Origin: Pleomorphomonas carboxyditropha
Lineage (GTDB): Bacteria; Pseudomonadota; Alphaproteobacteria; Rhizobiales; Pleomorphomonadaceae
Length of the DNA stretch: 40,244 bases
Assembly (NCBI RefSeq): GCF_002770725.1
Contig: NZ_NQVN01000033.1
Coordinates: forward strand, 1 to 40,244
Reading direction: 5' to 3'
Within the stretch, counting starts at the first letter, position 1; each line of letters starts with the position of its first letter. The position numbers and the translations under genes were made by a program. Below the pieces are notes generated by a model that was not told the DNA's origin, made no database searches, and worked only from the letters and a program-made list of their open reading frames with translations. Shown piece after piece: positions 25,266-35,300 of this stretch.

Positions 25266-28200
25266 ATGGCGGCGCGGCAGCGCATCATTCCGATCCGGCG
25301 CCAGTACAATCGCTGGGTCGCCGACGAGACGCTGGAAGACTACGCGCTGCGCTTCACCGCCAAGTCGGCGCGCCGCTGGTCGCAGGAGCGCGTCGCCCAG
25401 ACCGCCATCGGCGCCATCTCCTTTCTGGCGCTGGAGGCGATCGGCGGCGCCATCACGCTATCCTACGGCACGGCGAACGCCGTCGCCGCCATCGTCGCGG
25501 CCAGCCTCGCCATGCTGGCCGTCGGCTGGCCGATCGCCCGCACCGCTGCCCGCCACGGCGTCGACATCGATCTGCTGACCCGCGGCGCCGGCTTCGGCTA
25601 CATCGGCTCGACGGTCACCTCGCTCATCTACGCCAGCTTCACCTTCATCCTGTTCGCCATCGAGGCGTCGATCATGTCGACGGCCCTGGAGATGGCGCTC
25701 GGCCTGCCGCTCTGGGCCGGCTACATCGTCTCGACGCTCCTGGTGATTCCGCTGGTCACCCACGGCATCGCCTGGATCAGCCGTTTCCAGATCCTGACGC
25801 AGCCGGTCTGGATCGTCCTCAACATCCTGCCCTTCGTCTTCATCGCCTTCTCCGACGGCGCCAGCTTTGCCGACTGGGCGGCCTTTCCGGGGCGGGACGG
25901 AACCATCGGCGGCGGCTTCCAGCTCGTCGCCTTCGGCGCGGCGAGCGCGGTGATCCTGGCGCTCACCGCCCAGATCGGCGAGCAGGTCGACTTCCTCCGC
26001 TTCCTGCCGGCGCGCCTGCCGGGCTCCGGCCGCCGGCGGCGTCTGGCGGTGTTCCTGGCCGGCGCCGGCTGGGTGGTGCTCGGCGTACCCAAGATGATCG
26101 CCGGCTCCTTCCTCGCCGTGCTGGCGCTGTCGAGCGGCGTACCGGTCGAGCATGCCGCCGAGCCGGCGCGCATGTATGCCGTCGCCTTCGGCTACGTGCT
26201 GCCGGAGGGCGCGTGGCTCTCCCTGCTGACGGCCGTCTTCGTGGTGGTGTCGCAGCTCAAGATCAACGTGATGAACGCCTATGCCGGCTCGCTCGCCTGG
26301 TCGAACTTCTTCTCCCGCCTCACCCACAGCCACCCCGGCCGCGTCGTCTGGCTGGTGTTCAACGTCTCCATCGCCCTGTTGCTGATGGAGATCGGCATCT
26401 ACCAGGCGCTGGAGCAAACGCTCGCGGTATTCGCCATCGTCGCCGTCGCCTGGCTCTCGACCATTTCGGCCGATCTCCTGATCAACAAGCCGCTCGGTCT
26501 CAGCCCGCCCGGCATCGAGTTCAAGCGGGCGCATCTTTGGGACGTCAATCCCGTCGGCGTCGGGGCGATGGCGGCGGCGGCGCTGGCCGGCCTGCTCGCC
26601 CATGTCGGTCTCGCCGGTCCGGTCGCCGAGGCCTTCGCCCCCTTCGTGGCGCTCGCCGCCGCTTTCCTGGCCGCACCGCTGATCGCCTGGTTCACCGGCG
26701 GCCGCTTCTATCTCGCCCGCAAGCCCCGCCGAACCTACGCCCTCGCGCCGGCGCTGACCTGTTCGGTCTGCCAGCACGACTTCGAGGCGGAGGACATGTC
26801 CTACTGCCCGGCCTATCAGGCACCGATCTGCTCGCTGTGCTGCTCGCTCGACGCCCGCTGCCATGATCGCTGCAAGCCGAAGGCGCGGCTCGGCGCCCAG
26901 GCCCGGACCATCTTCGAGCGCCTGTTTCCGCCGCCGCTCGTTGCCGCCGCCAACACGCGGCTCGGCCGCTACCTCGTCGAACTCGGCCTGTGGGTCGCCC
27001 TGTCGGGCCTCATCATGTGGTTCGTCTACCGCCAGGCGGCCGTCGACCATCCGGATGAGGCGGCGCTGATCGGCCGGACGCTCGGCGTGGTGTTCTTCGT
27101 CTTTTCGGTGGTGATCGGCATCGTCGTCTGGTTCTTCGTGCTGGCCCGCGATTCGCGCGCCGTCGCCGAGGAGGAGAGCGCTCGCCAGACGCAGGCGCTG
27201 TTCCAGGAGATCGCCGCCCACAAGCGGACCGACGCCGAGCTGCAGAAAGCCAAGGAGAAGGCCGAGGCGGCGAGCAACGCCAAGAGCCGCTACGTCGTCG
27301 GCCTCAGCCACGAGCTGCGCACCCCGCTCAACGCCGTGCTCGGCTACGCCCAGATCCTCGAGCGCGATCCGGCCATCGCCGGCGGGCGGCGCAATGCCGT
27401 CGGGGTGATTCGGCGCTCGGCCGAGCACCTGTCCGGCCTGATCGACGGCCTTTTGGACATCTCCCGCATCGAGGCCGGCCGCTTCCGCATCCGGCTGACC
27501 GACGTCCGCGTCCACGACCTCCTCGACCAGATCGAGGGCATGTTCGCCCTGCAGGCGGAGGCCAAGGGGCTTGTTTTTCGCGCCACTCGCGCCGCCGACC
27601 TGCCCGCCGTGGTGCGCACCGACGAGAAGCGGCTGCGCCAAGTGCTGGTCAATCTGCTCTCCAACGCCATCAAGTTCACGCAGGACGGCAGCGTGACGCT
27701 CGCCGTCGACTACAGAAACCAGGTGGCGCGCTTCACGGTCGCCGATACCGGCGTCGGCATCGCCGAGGACGACCAGGGGCGAGTGTTCGAGCCGTTCGAG
27801 CGCGGCCGGCATGCCGCCTCCACCAACGTGCCCGGTCTCGGGCTCGGCCTCACCATCACCCGCCTGCTGGTCGAGACCATGGGCGGCGACATCGCCATGA
27901 CCTCGGCGCCCGGCGCCGGCACCCGTTTCAATGTGCGCCTGATGCTGGGCGCCGTGGTCGGCGCCGCCGCCGTCGACGGCGACCGGCCGGTGACCGGCTA
28001 CACGGGGCCGCGCCGCACCATCCTGGTGGTCGACGACAATGCCGAGCACCGCGACATGATGGTGGAGATGCTCGCGCCCCTCGGCTTCACGGTGCTGACG
28101 GCGGCCGGCGGCGACGACTGCCTCGTTCGCATGCAGGCGGCGCACCCGGATATCCTGTTCGTCGACATCCGCATGCCCGGCATGAGCGGCTGGCAGCTGG

Positions 28201-28625
28201 TCAGCCGGCTCAGGACCGACGGCGTCCGGACGCCGATCGTCATGCTGTCGGCCAACATCGGCGACGGCGCCATGCCGGCCAGCGACCTCGGCCACGACGA
28301 CGTGCTGGCCAAGCCCTTTTCGCTCGCCGATCTGCTCGACCGGCTCGGCCGCCACCTCGGCATCACCTTCCTCGAAGCGGAAGCCGGCGAGGCGGCGACC
28401 ATCACCCCGCTGCCAGCCGAGCGACCGCCGGCGCTGTCCGCCGCCGACGTCGCGGAACTGAAATCGCTCGCCGCCATCGGCTACGTGCGCGGGCTCGAGA
28501 GCAAGCTCGCCGCGCTCGCCGGAACAGAAGCCGATCCGGCCGCCATCGCCGCGCTCGGCGCCCACCTCAGCGCCTTCGACCTCGCCCGCTTCACCGCCAC
28601 CCTCGAGGATATGACCTCGCCATGA
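25266..28625 (+). CDS. permease-fused hybrid sensor histidine kinase
   Basis: The 1119-residue protein starts with a cytosine/purine-permease-like (NCS1-type) membrane region of about 12 helices (roughly 40-490). Next come a segment with eight cysteines (499-536), two more helices (about 569-588 and 605-627) and a coiled coil (about 630-672). The kinase core follows: SHELRTPLN with phospho-acceptor H682, N-box near 800, ADTGVGIA and GLGLGL in the ATPase domain. A receiver domain comes next (D923, D924, D967, K1016), then a short C-terminal helical tail. AGGAG lies 10 bases before the ATG. It is divergent from urtABCDE and overlaps the next regulator gene by four bases. Most likely it senses or transports a nitrogen compound (urea, purine or similar) and signals through phosphorelay; the ligand is inference. 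Confidence 0.85.
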   Translation: MAARQRIIPIRRQYNRWVADETLEDYALRFTAKSARRWSQERVAQTAIGAISFLALEAIGGAITLSYGTANAVAAIVAASLAMLAVGWPIARTAARHGVDIDLLTRGAGFGYIGSTVTSLIYASFTFILFAIEASIMSTALEMALGLPLWAGYIVSTLLVIPLVTHGIAWISRFQILTQPVWIVLNILPFVFIAFSDGASFADWAAFPGRDGTIGGGFQLVAFGAASAVILALTAQIGEQVDFLRFLPARLPGSGRRRRLAVFLAGAGWVVLGVPKMIAGSFLAVLALSSGVPVEHAAEPARMYAVAFGYVLPEGAWLSLLTAVFVVVSQLKINVMNAYAGSLAWSNFFSRLTHSHPGRVVWLVFNVSIALLLMEIGIYQALEQTLAVFAIVAVAWLSTISADLLINKPLGLSPPGIEFKRAHLWDVNPVGVGAMAAAALAGLLAHVGLAGPVAEAFAPFVALAAAFLAAPLIAWFTGGRFYLARKPRRTYALAPALTCSVCQHDFEAEDMSYCPAYQAPICSLCCSLDARCHDRCKPKARLGAQARTIFERLFPPPLVAAANTRLGRYLVELGLWVALSGLIMWFVYRQAAVDHPDEAALIGRTLGVVFFVFSVVIGIVVWFFVLARDSRAVAEEESARQTQALFQEIAAHKRTDAELQKAKEKAEAASNAKSRYVVGLSHELRTPLNAVLGYAQILERDPAIAGGRRNAVGVIRRSAEHLSGLIDGLLDISRIEAGRFRIRLTDVRVHDLLDQIEGMFALQAEAKGLVFRATRAADLPAVVRTDEKRLRQVLVNLLSNAIKFTQDGSVTLAVDYRNQVARFTVADTGVGIAEDDQGRVFEPFERGRHAASTNVPGLGLGLTITRLLVETMGGDIAMTSAPGAGTRFNVRLMLGAVVGAAAVDGDRPVTGYTGPRRTILVVDDNAEHRDMMVEMLAPLGFTVLTAAGGDDCLVRMQAAHPDILFVDIRMPGMSGWQLVSRLRTDGVRTPIVMLSANIGDGAMPASDLGHDDVLAKPFSLADLLDRLGRHLGITFLEAEAGEAATITPLPAERPPALSAADVAELKSLAAIGYVRGLESKLAALAGTEADPAAIAALGAHLSAFDLARFTATLEDMTSP

Positions 28626-29488
28626 CTCCCACCCGCGACACCGTGCTCGTCGTCGACGACAGTCCCGAGACGCTCGGCTTCCTCACCGAGGCCATGGAGG
28701 CCGAGGGCGTCACCGTATTGGTGGCCACCTCCGGCCGGCAGGCGCTCGCCATCGCCGGCCGCGTCACGCCGGACGTGGTGCTGATGGACGCGGTGATGCC
28801 GGAAATGGATGGCTTCGACGCCTGCCGCTCTCTGAAGGCCATGCCGGCGCTCGCCCACGTGCCGGTGATCTTCATGACCGGCCTCAGCGAGACCGAACAC
28901 GTCGTGCGCGGTCTCGCCTCCGGCGGCGTCGACTATCTCACCAAGCCGATCGACCTCGACGAGCTCAGGGCGCGCATCCGCGTCCACCTCGCCAATGCCC
29001 GCGCCAGCCTCTCGGCGCAGGCGGCGCTCGACGCGGCGGGGCGGCACCTCATAGCGCTGGATCCCGACGGCCGCATCGTCTGGGCCACGCCCCAGGCGAG
29101 CCGGCTGATCGACGAACTGGGCATCGCCAAGGCGATCGAAGCGGCGGCGGCGAGCAGCGACGGCCAGCTCGAACTGGCGATACCCGACGCCCTGCCGCTC
29201 CTCCTCGCCCCCGTGGGCGCCGCCGGACCGGGCGAACGCCTCTACCGGCTCGCCCGCAGCGAGGCGGACGAAGCCAACCTGTTGAGGTCCCGCTTCAGCC
29301 TCACCGCGCGCGAGGCCGAGGTGCTGCTCTGGATCGGCCGCGGCAAGACCAACCGGGACATCGGCGACATCCTCGGTCTGTCGCCCCGCACCGTCAACAA
29401 GCACCTCGAGCAGATCTACGCCAAGCTCGGTGTCGAGAATCGTGCCTCGGCGGCGCTGAAGGCGGCCGACGCGCTCCGGGACGGGTGA
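28622..29488 (+). CDS. LuxR-type response regulator, partner of permease-kinase
   Basis: The 288-residue protein has an N-terminal receiver domain (VLVVDDSPE, phospho-acceptor D56 in VLMDAVMPEMDGF, lysine in YLTKPIDL). A linker of about 90 residues with a PAS-like beginning (HLIALDPDGRIVWATPQA) follows. The C-terminal LuxR helix-turn-helix reads LTAREAEVLLWIGRGKTNRD and then SPRTVNKHLEQIYAKLGV. Its start overlaps the kinase stop (ATGA), so the two are made together. It is the likely DNA-binding output of the permease-kinase and may control the divergent urt operon. Confidence 0.92.
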   Translation: MTPTRDTVLVVDDSPETLGFLTEAMEAEGVTVLVATSGRQALAIAGRVTPDVVLMDAVMPEMDGFDACRSLKAMPALAHVPVIFMTGLSETEHVVRGLASGGVDYLTKPIDLDELRARIRVHLANARASLSAQAALDAAGRHLIALDPDGRIVWATPQASRLIDELGIAKAIEAAAASSDGQLELAIPDALPLLLAPVGAAGPGERLYRLARSEADEANLLRSRFSLTAREAEVLLWIGRGKTNRDIGDILGLSPRTVNKHLEQIYAKLGVENRASAALKAADALRDG

Positions 29489-29520
29489 GCACCGACAGCG
29501 CGCGGAACCGGCGACGGAAC

Positions 29521-29547
29521 CAACGATTTCCCTAAGCCGTTGTTTTT
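29521..29547 (+). terminator. possible intrinsic terminator after the response regulator
   Basis: A 5-bp stem CAACG (29521-29525) / CGTTG (29538-29542) is followed directly by TTTTT (29543-29547). The stem is short and the loop 12 bases, so this is a weak call. Confidence 0.35.
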
Positions 29548-29593
29548 GCGAAAACGCTTTCCAACGAAAAGCCAGCAACTTTCGAGATACATC

Positions 29594-29624
29594 CTCTAGC
29601 TCGCGGTCGGCGAAATCGCTAGAG
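29594..29624. repeat. inverted repeat upstream of O-antigen ligase gene
   Basis: Seven-base arms CTCTAGC (29594-29600) and GCTAGAG (29618-29624) enclose 17 bases. It lies 30 bases before the GTG start, where an operator or a leader hairpin could sit. Confidence 0.4.
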
Positions 29625-29654
29625 TGCCGCCGTCATTCAGGAGGATCGCCGAGC

Positions 29655-31034
29655 GTGGCCAATCGTCAGCACAGGGTGCACCGGAGCAGCATGTCCCGCC
29701 GGTCGAAAGGCCACGACTATCTCGGATGGGCTTTGGTGGCGACGGCGCTTCTGGCGCCGCTGCCCTTGGGCGGCATTCGCGCCTTCTTCTTCATGTTTTA
29801 CGCGGTCGTCGTCGCCGTGATGGGCCTGTTCTACGCCCTCGGCCTCTATCGCGGCCAGGTCCGGCCGCGCCTGCCGCTGTCCGCCTTCGCCATACCGGTG
29901 ATCCTGTTCGGCCTGGTGCTCGTCTGGCTGCTGGTAACGCTGCTGCCGCTCGGCATCGCCGCCGCGCCCGAATGGGCGGCGCTGTCACCGCTGGTCGACG
30001 TCGCGGGGCGGATCAGCATCGGCCCGGGTGCGACCTTCGACATGCTGGTCCGCTACCTCACCTACGCGCTGTTCTTCGTGCTGGCGCTGCAGGTGTCCGT
30101 CGAGAAGCAGCGGGCGCGGACATTGTTCCGCCTGGTCTACTGGGGCATTGCCGCCCACGCGCTGCTGGCCCTCGCCTCGCTCACCTTTTTCGGCGACGTC
30201 CTGCTGTTCCTGCCCAAGGAAGCCTATGTCGGCGATGCCACCGGCGTCTTCGTCAACCGCAACAGCTTTGCCACCTTCGCCGCTTTCGGCGCCGTCATGG
30301 GCACGGCCCTGATCTTCGGAGACGACGAAAACGACGTGGCGCGTTCGCGGCTGAGCCGCATTCTGATTCAACTGGGCTTCAACGTGGCGCCGCTTGCCCT
30401 GATCGGCCTCGCGCTCGCTTTCTCGCATTCGCGCATGGGCATGTTCGTCGCCGCGCTGGGCGCCGGTGTCGTGGCGCTGGTCGCCGTCTTCAGGTCGACG
30501 GGCGTGCGCCGTATCATCGCCGGACTGCTCATCGTCGTCGGCCTGGTGACCGGCGCCGTGCTCGCCAACACCGGCGGCATCCTGTTCGAGCGCATGGCGA
30601 CGATCGACCGCGACGCCGATGTCCGGCTTGCCGTCTATGAGCAGACGCTCGATCTCATCGCGGCGCGCCCCGTGACCGGCTTCGGCGGCGGCACCTACGA
30701 GGATGCCTTCCGGGCGGTCAAGGCCGACCCGATCGGCCCCGACGTGACTTTCGACGCCGCCCACAATCTCTATCTGGAACTGGCCGCCGAGCTCGGCATT
30801 CCCGCCGCCATCGCCGTCGTGCTGTCGGTGCTGCTGCTGGCCGGCACCGCGGCCGTTGCCGCGGTGCGTCGCGAAAACTGGATGATCCCGGCCGCCGCCG
30901 CCGCGGCCGTGCTGGCCGGAGCCGTTCACTCGCTGGTCGACTTCAGCCTGCAGATTCCGGCCATCGTCCTGATGATGCTGCTGATCCTTGCCCTCGGCTT
31001 CGCCCAGAGCCGTCCGATGCAGCAGGCGGGATAA
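29655..31034 (+). CDS. O-antigen ligase / polymerase family membrane protein
   Basis: The 459-residue polytopic membrane protein has about 11-12 hydrophobic helices. The Wzy_C-type pattern is visible: GVFVNRNSFATFAAFG, then FSHSRMGMFVAALGAG, a large loop with GFGGGTYEDAF and DAAHNLYLELAAELG, and C-terminal helices. Members ligate or polymerise lipid-linked polysaccharide on the periplasmic side of the inner membrane. The start is a GTG at 29655 with AGGAGG 10 bases upstream (29639-29644); an ATG 12 codons later is the alternative. No other polysaccharide genes adjoin it except ugd further right, so its substrate is open. Confidence 0.85.
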   Translation: MANRQHRVHRSSMSRRSKGHDYLGWALVATALLAPLPLGGIRAFFFMFYAVVVAVMGLFYALGLYRGQVRPRLPLSAFAIPVILFGLVLVWLLVTLLPLGIAAAPEWAALSPLVDVAGRISIGPGATFDMLVRYLTYALFFVLALQVSVEKQRARTLFRLVYWGIAAHALLALASLTFFGDVLLFLPKEAYVGDATGVFVNRNSFATFAAFGAVMGTALIFGDDENDVARSRLSRILIQLGFNVAPLALIGLALAFSHSRMGMFVAALGAGVVALVAVFRSTGVRRIIAGLLIVVGLVTGAVLANTGGILFERMATIDRDADVRLAVYEQTLDLIAARPVTGFGGGTYEDAFRAVKADPIGPDVTFDAAHNLYLELAAELGIPAAIAVVLSVLLLAGTAAVAAVRRENWMIPAAAAAAVLAGAVHSLVDFSLQIPAIVLMMLLILALGFAQSRPMQQAG

Positions 31035-31060
31035 GGCGGGAACGGGCGGCGGGTTCCGCC
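31035..31060. terminator. hairpin between convergent genes
   Basis: GGCGGGAAC and GTTCCGCC form a stem with one bulge immediately after the ligase stop, in the 46-base gap before the convergent aldo/keto reductase stop. There is no T-tract, so termination is uncertain. Confidence 0.3.
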
Positions 31061-31080
31061 CGACCGGGTTCCCTGCCCCG

Positions 31081-32112
31081 TCAGCGGCCGCCCGGCAGTC
31101 GGCGGTGACGCTGGGCGATGCCCTGGACACCGTAGGGATAGTCGGGCGGCGTGGGGGCGCTGACGGCCGTCAGCCGTTCCATGGCGTCGTCCGCAAGCCC
31201 GAGATCCGCCGCGCGGAGATTGTCGGCCAGTTGCGCCGGCGTACGGGCGCCGAGGATGACCGAGGTGACGGCCGGCCGGGCGGCCACCCAGGCAAGGGCT
31301 ACCTGGGCCATCGTCGCGCCGTGGCTGTTGGCCATTTCCTCGACGGCGCCGATGATCGCCCAGGTGCGCGCCTCGGCGTTGCGCGGACCATAGGCCTCCA
31401 TGCCGCGATTGGGATTTTCGCCGAGGCGCGTGGCGCCCGAGGGCAATGCGTCGCGTTTGTATTTGCCAGAGAGCCAGCCGCCGCCGAGCGGCGACCATGG
31501 CAGCAGTCCCATGCCGGCGTCGAGGCAGGCGTCGACGATCTCCAGCTCGATATCGCGCACCAGAAGGCTGTATTGCGGTTGCAGCGTTATCGGTCGGCTG
31601 TATCCCCTCGCCTTGGCGATCTCCGAGGCCTTGGCGATATGCCAGCCGACATAGTTCGAGAAGCCGTAGTAGGCGATCTTGCCGGCGCTGACCGCGTCGT
31701 CGAGGAAGCGCAGCGTCTCCTCGATCGGCGTCAAGGCGTCCCAGGCGTGCATCTGGTAGAGATCGATGCGTTCGACGCCGAGGCGCCGCAACGAGGCGTC
31801 GAGGGCGTCGCCGAGATGGCGGCGGGAAAGACCAAGGTCGTTCGGCCCCGGCCCCATGGGAAAGCGTCCCTTGGTGGCGACCACCGCCTGCCTCGCCTCG
31901 GTCGGCCGCGCCTTCAGCCAGCGGCCGACGATCTGTTCCGACGCGCCGGCCGAATAGACGTCGGCGGTATCGATGAAATTGCCGCCGGCCGCGAAAAAAT
32001 CGTCGAGCAGGCGAAACGACGTTGCTTCGTCGGATTCGGCGCCGAACGTCATGGTGCCGAGGCAATGGACCGACACGATGGTGCCGCTCGCGCCGAGCTT
32101 GCGATATTCCAT
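31081..32112 (-). CDS. aldo/keto reductase
   Basis: The 343-residue NAD(P)H-dependent oxidoreductase is of the AKR type. The catalytic tetrad is complete: D48 and Y53 in NFIDTADVYS, K81 in VVATKGRF and H122 in LYQMHAWD. The cofactor-binding C-terminal part includes SVILGARTPAQLADNL. The (beta/alpha)8 barrel length is normal. GGAGGAG precedes the ATG at 32112. The physiological substrate is unknown; it stands alone between the ligase gene and the efflux operon. A candidate extended -10 promoter lies at 32185-32193. Confidence 0.9.
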   Translation of the reverse strand: MEYRKLGASGTIVSVHCLGTMTFGAESDEATSFRLLDDFFAAGGNFIDTADVYSAGASEQIVGRWLKARPTEARQAVVATKGRFPMGPGPNDLGLSRRHLGDALDASLRRLGVERIDLYQMHAWDALTPIEETLRFLDDAVSAGKIAYYGFSNYVGWHIAKASEIAKARGYSRPITLQPQYSLLVRDIELEIVDACLDAGMGLLPWSPLGGGWLSGKYKRDALPSGATRLGENPNRGMEAYGPRNAEARTWAIIGAVEEMANSHGATMAQVALAWVAARPAVTSVILGARTPAQLADNLRAADLGLADDAMERLTAVSAPTPPDYPYGVQGIAQRHRRLPGGR

Positions 32113-32184
32113 GGAGCTCCTCCAGCTTATCCGGCGGGCCGGATACCCTTGGCTTTCAAACGGAAGCGACCTGGCCCGCAGCTA

Positions 32185-32193
32185 ATTATCACA
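32185..32193 (-). promoter_or_regulatory. candidate extended -10 promoter of the aldo/keto reductase
   Basis: The minus strand reads TGTGATAAT, one mismatch from the extended -10 consensus, about 73 bases upstream of the start codon in an AT-rich patch. No good -35 box is seen. Confidence 0.35.
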
Positions 32194-32303
32194 CAAATTG
32201 CCGTGTCCGGAGCATACCCTTTTGCCTGCCGGTTTCGATCCGGTCGGCAGTGCCGCAAATCGGGTCAGGCATCCCAAGGGCTGGAAGCCTTGCAGTCCTC
32301 ATG

Positions 32304-32331
32304 AAAAAGCCCCGCTGGCGGCAGCGGGGCT
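32304..32331 (-). terminator. intrinsic terminator of the RND efflux operon
   Basis: A perfect 9-bp stem AGCCCCGCT/AGCGGGGCT with a 6-base loop (32308-32331) is followed on the minus strand by T5 (32304-32308, overlapping the last stem base). It lies 26 bases past the pump gene stop and is the clearest terminator in the window. Confidence 0.85.
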
Positions 32332-32356
32332 CTCATGTTTGTCGACGGCGTCCGCC

Positions 32357-35300
32357 TCAGATCTCGGCCGCCGCCTCGTCCTCGGGCGGCCGATTGCTCC
32401 AGCCGAGCCGCTCGCTCGCCCGCATGACCAGGTAGAACAGCAGCGGCACGAAGAACAGGCCGACGGTGGTGGAAGCGATCATGCCGCCCATCACGCCGAT
32501 ACCGATGGCGTTCTGCGCCGCCGAACCGGCGCCGGTTGCGATGGCGAGCGGCGTCACGCCGAGGATGAAGGCGAGCGACGTCATAATGATCGGACGAAGA
32601 CGGATGCGGGCGGCATGCAGCGCCGCCTCGATCAGCCCCTCGCCCTGCCGCTGCAGGTCGCGGGCGAACTCGACGATCAGGATGGCGTTCTTGGCGGCGA
32701 GACCGATCGTCGTAAGCAGGCCCACCTTGAGATAGACGTCGTTGGACTGGCCGAAGAAGTAGCCGGCAAGCAGCGTACCGAGCACCGAGATCGGCACCGA
32801 CAGCATCACCGCGAACGGGATGGTCCAGCTCTCGTAGAGGGCCGCAAGACACAGGAACACCACCAGGAAGGACACGGCGTAGAGCATGTTGGCCTGGGCG
32901 CCGGACAACCGCTCCTGATAGGACAGGCCGATCCAGCCGGTGGTGTATCCCCCGTCCTTATTGGCAACCATGGACTCCATCTCGTTCATCGCCTCGCCGG
33001 ACGACGCGCCGAAGCCGGCCGAACCCTGGATGTTGATGGCCGACACGCCATTGAAGCGAGAGAGTTTCGGCGGACCGAACGACCAACTGGTCTCCAAGAA
33101 CGAGGAAAACGGCACCATCTCGCCCGATCCGTTGCGGGCGTACCAGCGATTGAAGTCGTTGGGCGTCATGCGGAAAGGAGCGTCGCCCTGGAGATAGACC
33201 GGCTTGATCTCGCCGCGGTCGATGAAGTCGTTGACGTAGGAACCGGCCCAGGCGGTGGTTATGATCGAGTTGATGTCGGCCAGGCTGATGCCGAGCGCCG
33301 TCGCCTTCTCCTGATTGATGTTGACGTGCAACTGCATCTGGTTGGCCTGGGCGTTCTCGCGCACCGCCATCAGCTTGGGATTCTGATTCGCCTCCGCCAG
33401 GATCTGGTCACGCACCGCTTCCAGAGCGGCGCGGCCGTTGCCGGCGTTGTCCTGCAGATACATGTCGAAGCCACCGGAGATGCCGAGGCCCGGCATGGCC
33501 GGCGGCAGCAACGTGAAGATCATCGCGTCCTTGATCTGCGACATCGCCCCCAGGGCGCGGCCGACCACCGCCTGCGCCGACAGCCGGGGATCGGTGCGAT
33601 CCTTGAAGTCCTTCAGCCGGATGAAGGCGAGGCCGGCGTTCTGGCCGGAACCGGCGAACGAGAAGCCGGTGATCCCCATGACGCTTTCGACCGCCTCCGG
33701 CTCGTTCTTCAGGAAGTAGTCGGTCATCTCGTCGGTGACCTGCTTGGTGCGCTCCATGGTGGCGCCGGAGGGCAGCTGGATCATGGCGAGCAACACGCCC
33801 TGGTCCTCCTCCGGGATGAACGAGCTCGGCAGCTTGTCGAACATGAACGCCGCGCCGCCGACCAAAGCCAGGAACACCACCAGCATGCGCACCGGCCGTC
33901 CGATAATGCCGCGGACCGTCCGCTGGAACATCGACGAGGAATCGTCGAAGCGGCGGTTGAACCAGCCGAAGAAGCCGCGATGACCGCCGTGGCTCGGCTT
34001 CAGCATGGTGGCGCAGAGAGCCGGCGTCAGCACCAGGGCCACGATGACCGACAGCACCATGGCCGACACGATGGTCACCGAGAACTGCCGGTAGATGATG
34101 CCGGTCGAGCCGGCCATGAAGGCCATCGGAACGAACACGGCGGACAGCACCAGCGCGATGCCGATCAGGGCGCTGGTAATCTCGCGCATCGATTTCTGCG
34201 TCGCCGCCTTGGGATGCAGCTTCTCCTCGGTCATGATGCGCTCGACGTTTTCGACCACGACGATGGCGTCGTCGACCAATAGGCCGATGGCCAGCACCAT
34301 GGCGAACATGGTCAGCGTATTGATCGAATAGCCCATCACGGCGAGTACGCCGAATGTGCCCAGCAGCACCACCGGCACGGCGATGACCGGGATCAGCGTC
34401 GCCCGGAAATTCTGCAGGAACAGGTACATGACCAGGAAGACGAGCACGACCGCTTCGATCAGCGTCTCGACCACCTTTTCGATGGAGAGCTGGACGAAGG
34501 GCGTGGTGTCGTAGGCGTAGACATATTCGACGTTCTGCGGCAGCGACGGCTTCAGCCGGTCGAGCGCGGCACGCACATTCTCGGCGGTCTGGAGCGCATT
34601 GGCGCCGGAGGCGAGGTTGACGCCGAAGCCGGCGGCGGGATTTCCGTTGTAGTAGGCGTCGGCGGCATAGCTCTCGGAGCCGATTTCGACCCGCGCCACG
34701 TCACCGAGCCGGACGATCGATCCGTCCTGCTGCGTTTTCAGGATGATATTGCGGAACTGCTCGGGCGTCTGCAACTGGCTCTGGGCGGTGATGGTGGCAT
34801 TGAGCTGGGCGCCTTCCGCCGATGGGCGACCGCCGATCTGGCCAGCCGACACCTGCATGTTCTGCGCCTGAACGGCGCCCGATACGTCGCTCGGGGTCAG
34901 CGTGAACTTGTTGAGCTTGTCCGGATCGAGCCAGATGCGCATGGCATAGCCGCTGCCGAAGGTCATCAGGTCGCCGACGCCATCGACACGGCGGAGCTGA
35001 TCCTCGATGCGGGTCGAGACGACGTCGGCAAGATCGGTGCCGGTGAGCTTGCCGTCGGTGGACACGAGGCCGACCGCCATCAGGAACGAACTGGTCGACT
35101 TGGTGACCGTGATGCCCTGGTCGATCACCGCGTCGGGCAGCAGCGATTCGACCAGTTGCAGCTTGTTCTGCGTCTGCATCTGGGCGATGTCGGCATCGGC
35201 CCGGTTATTGAAGGTCAGCGTGATCGACGACGAACCGTCGGAAGTCGACGACGATTCCATGTACTCGAGGTTATCGAGACCGTTCATGTTCTGCTCGATG

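Noticed and set aside
25458-28565. 1035-codon open frame opposite the permease-kinase
   Set aside because: It mirrors the codon pattern of the plus-strand gene, whose domains are unmistakable; the antisense product has a shadow-like composition.
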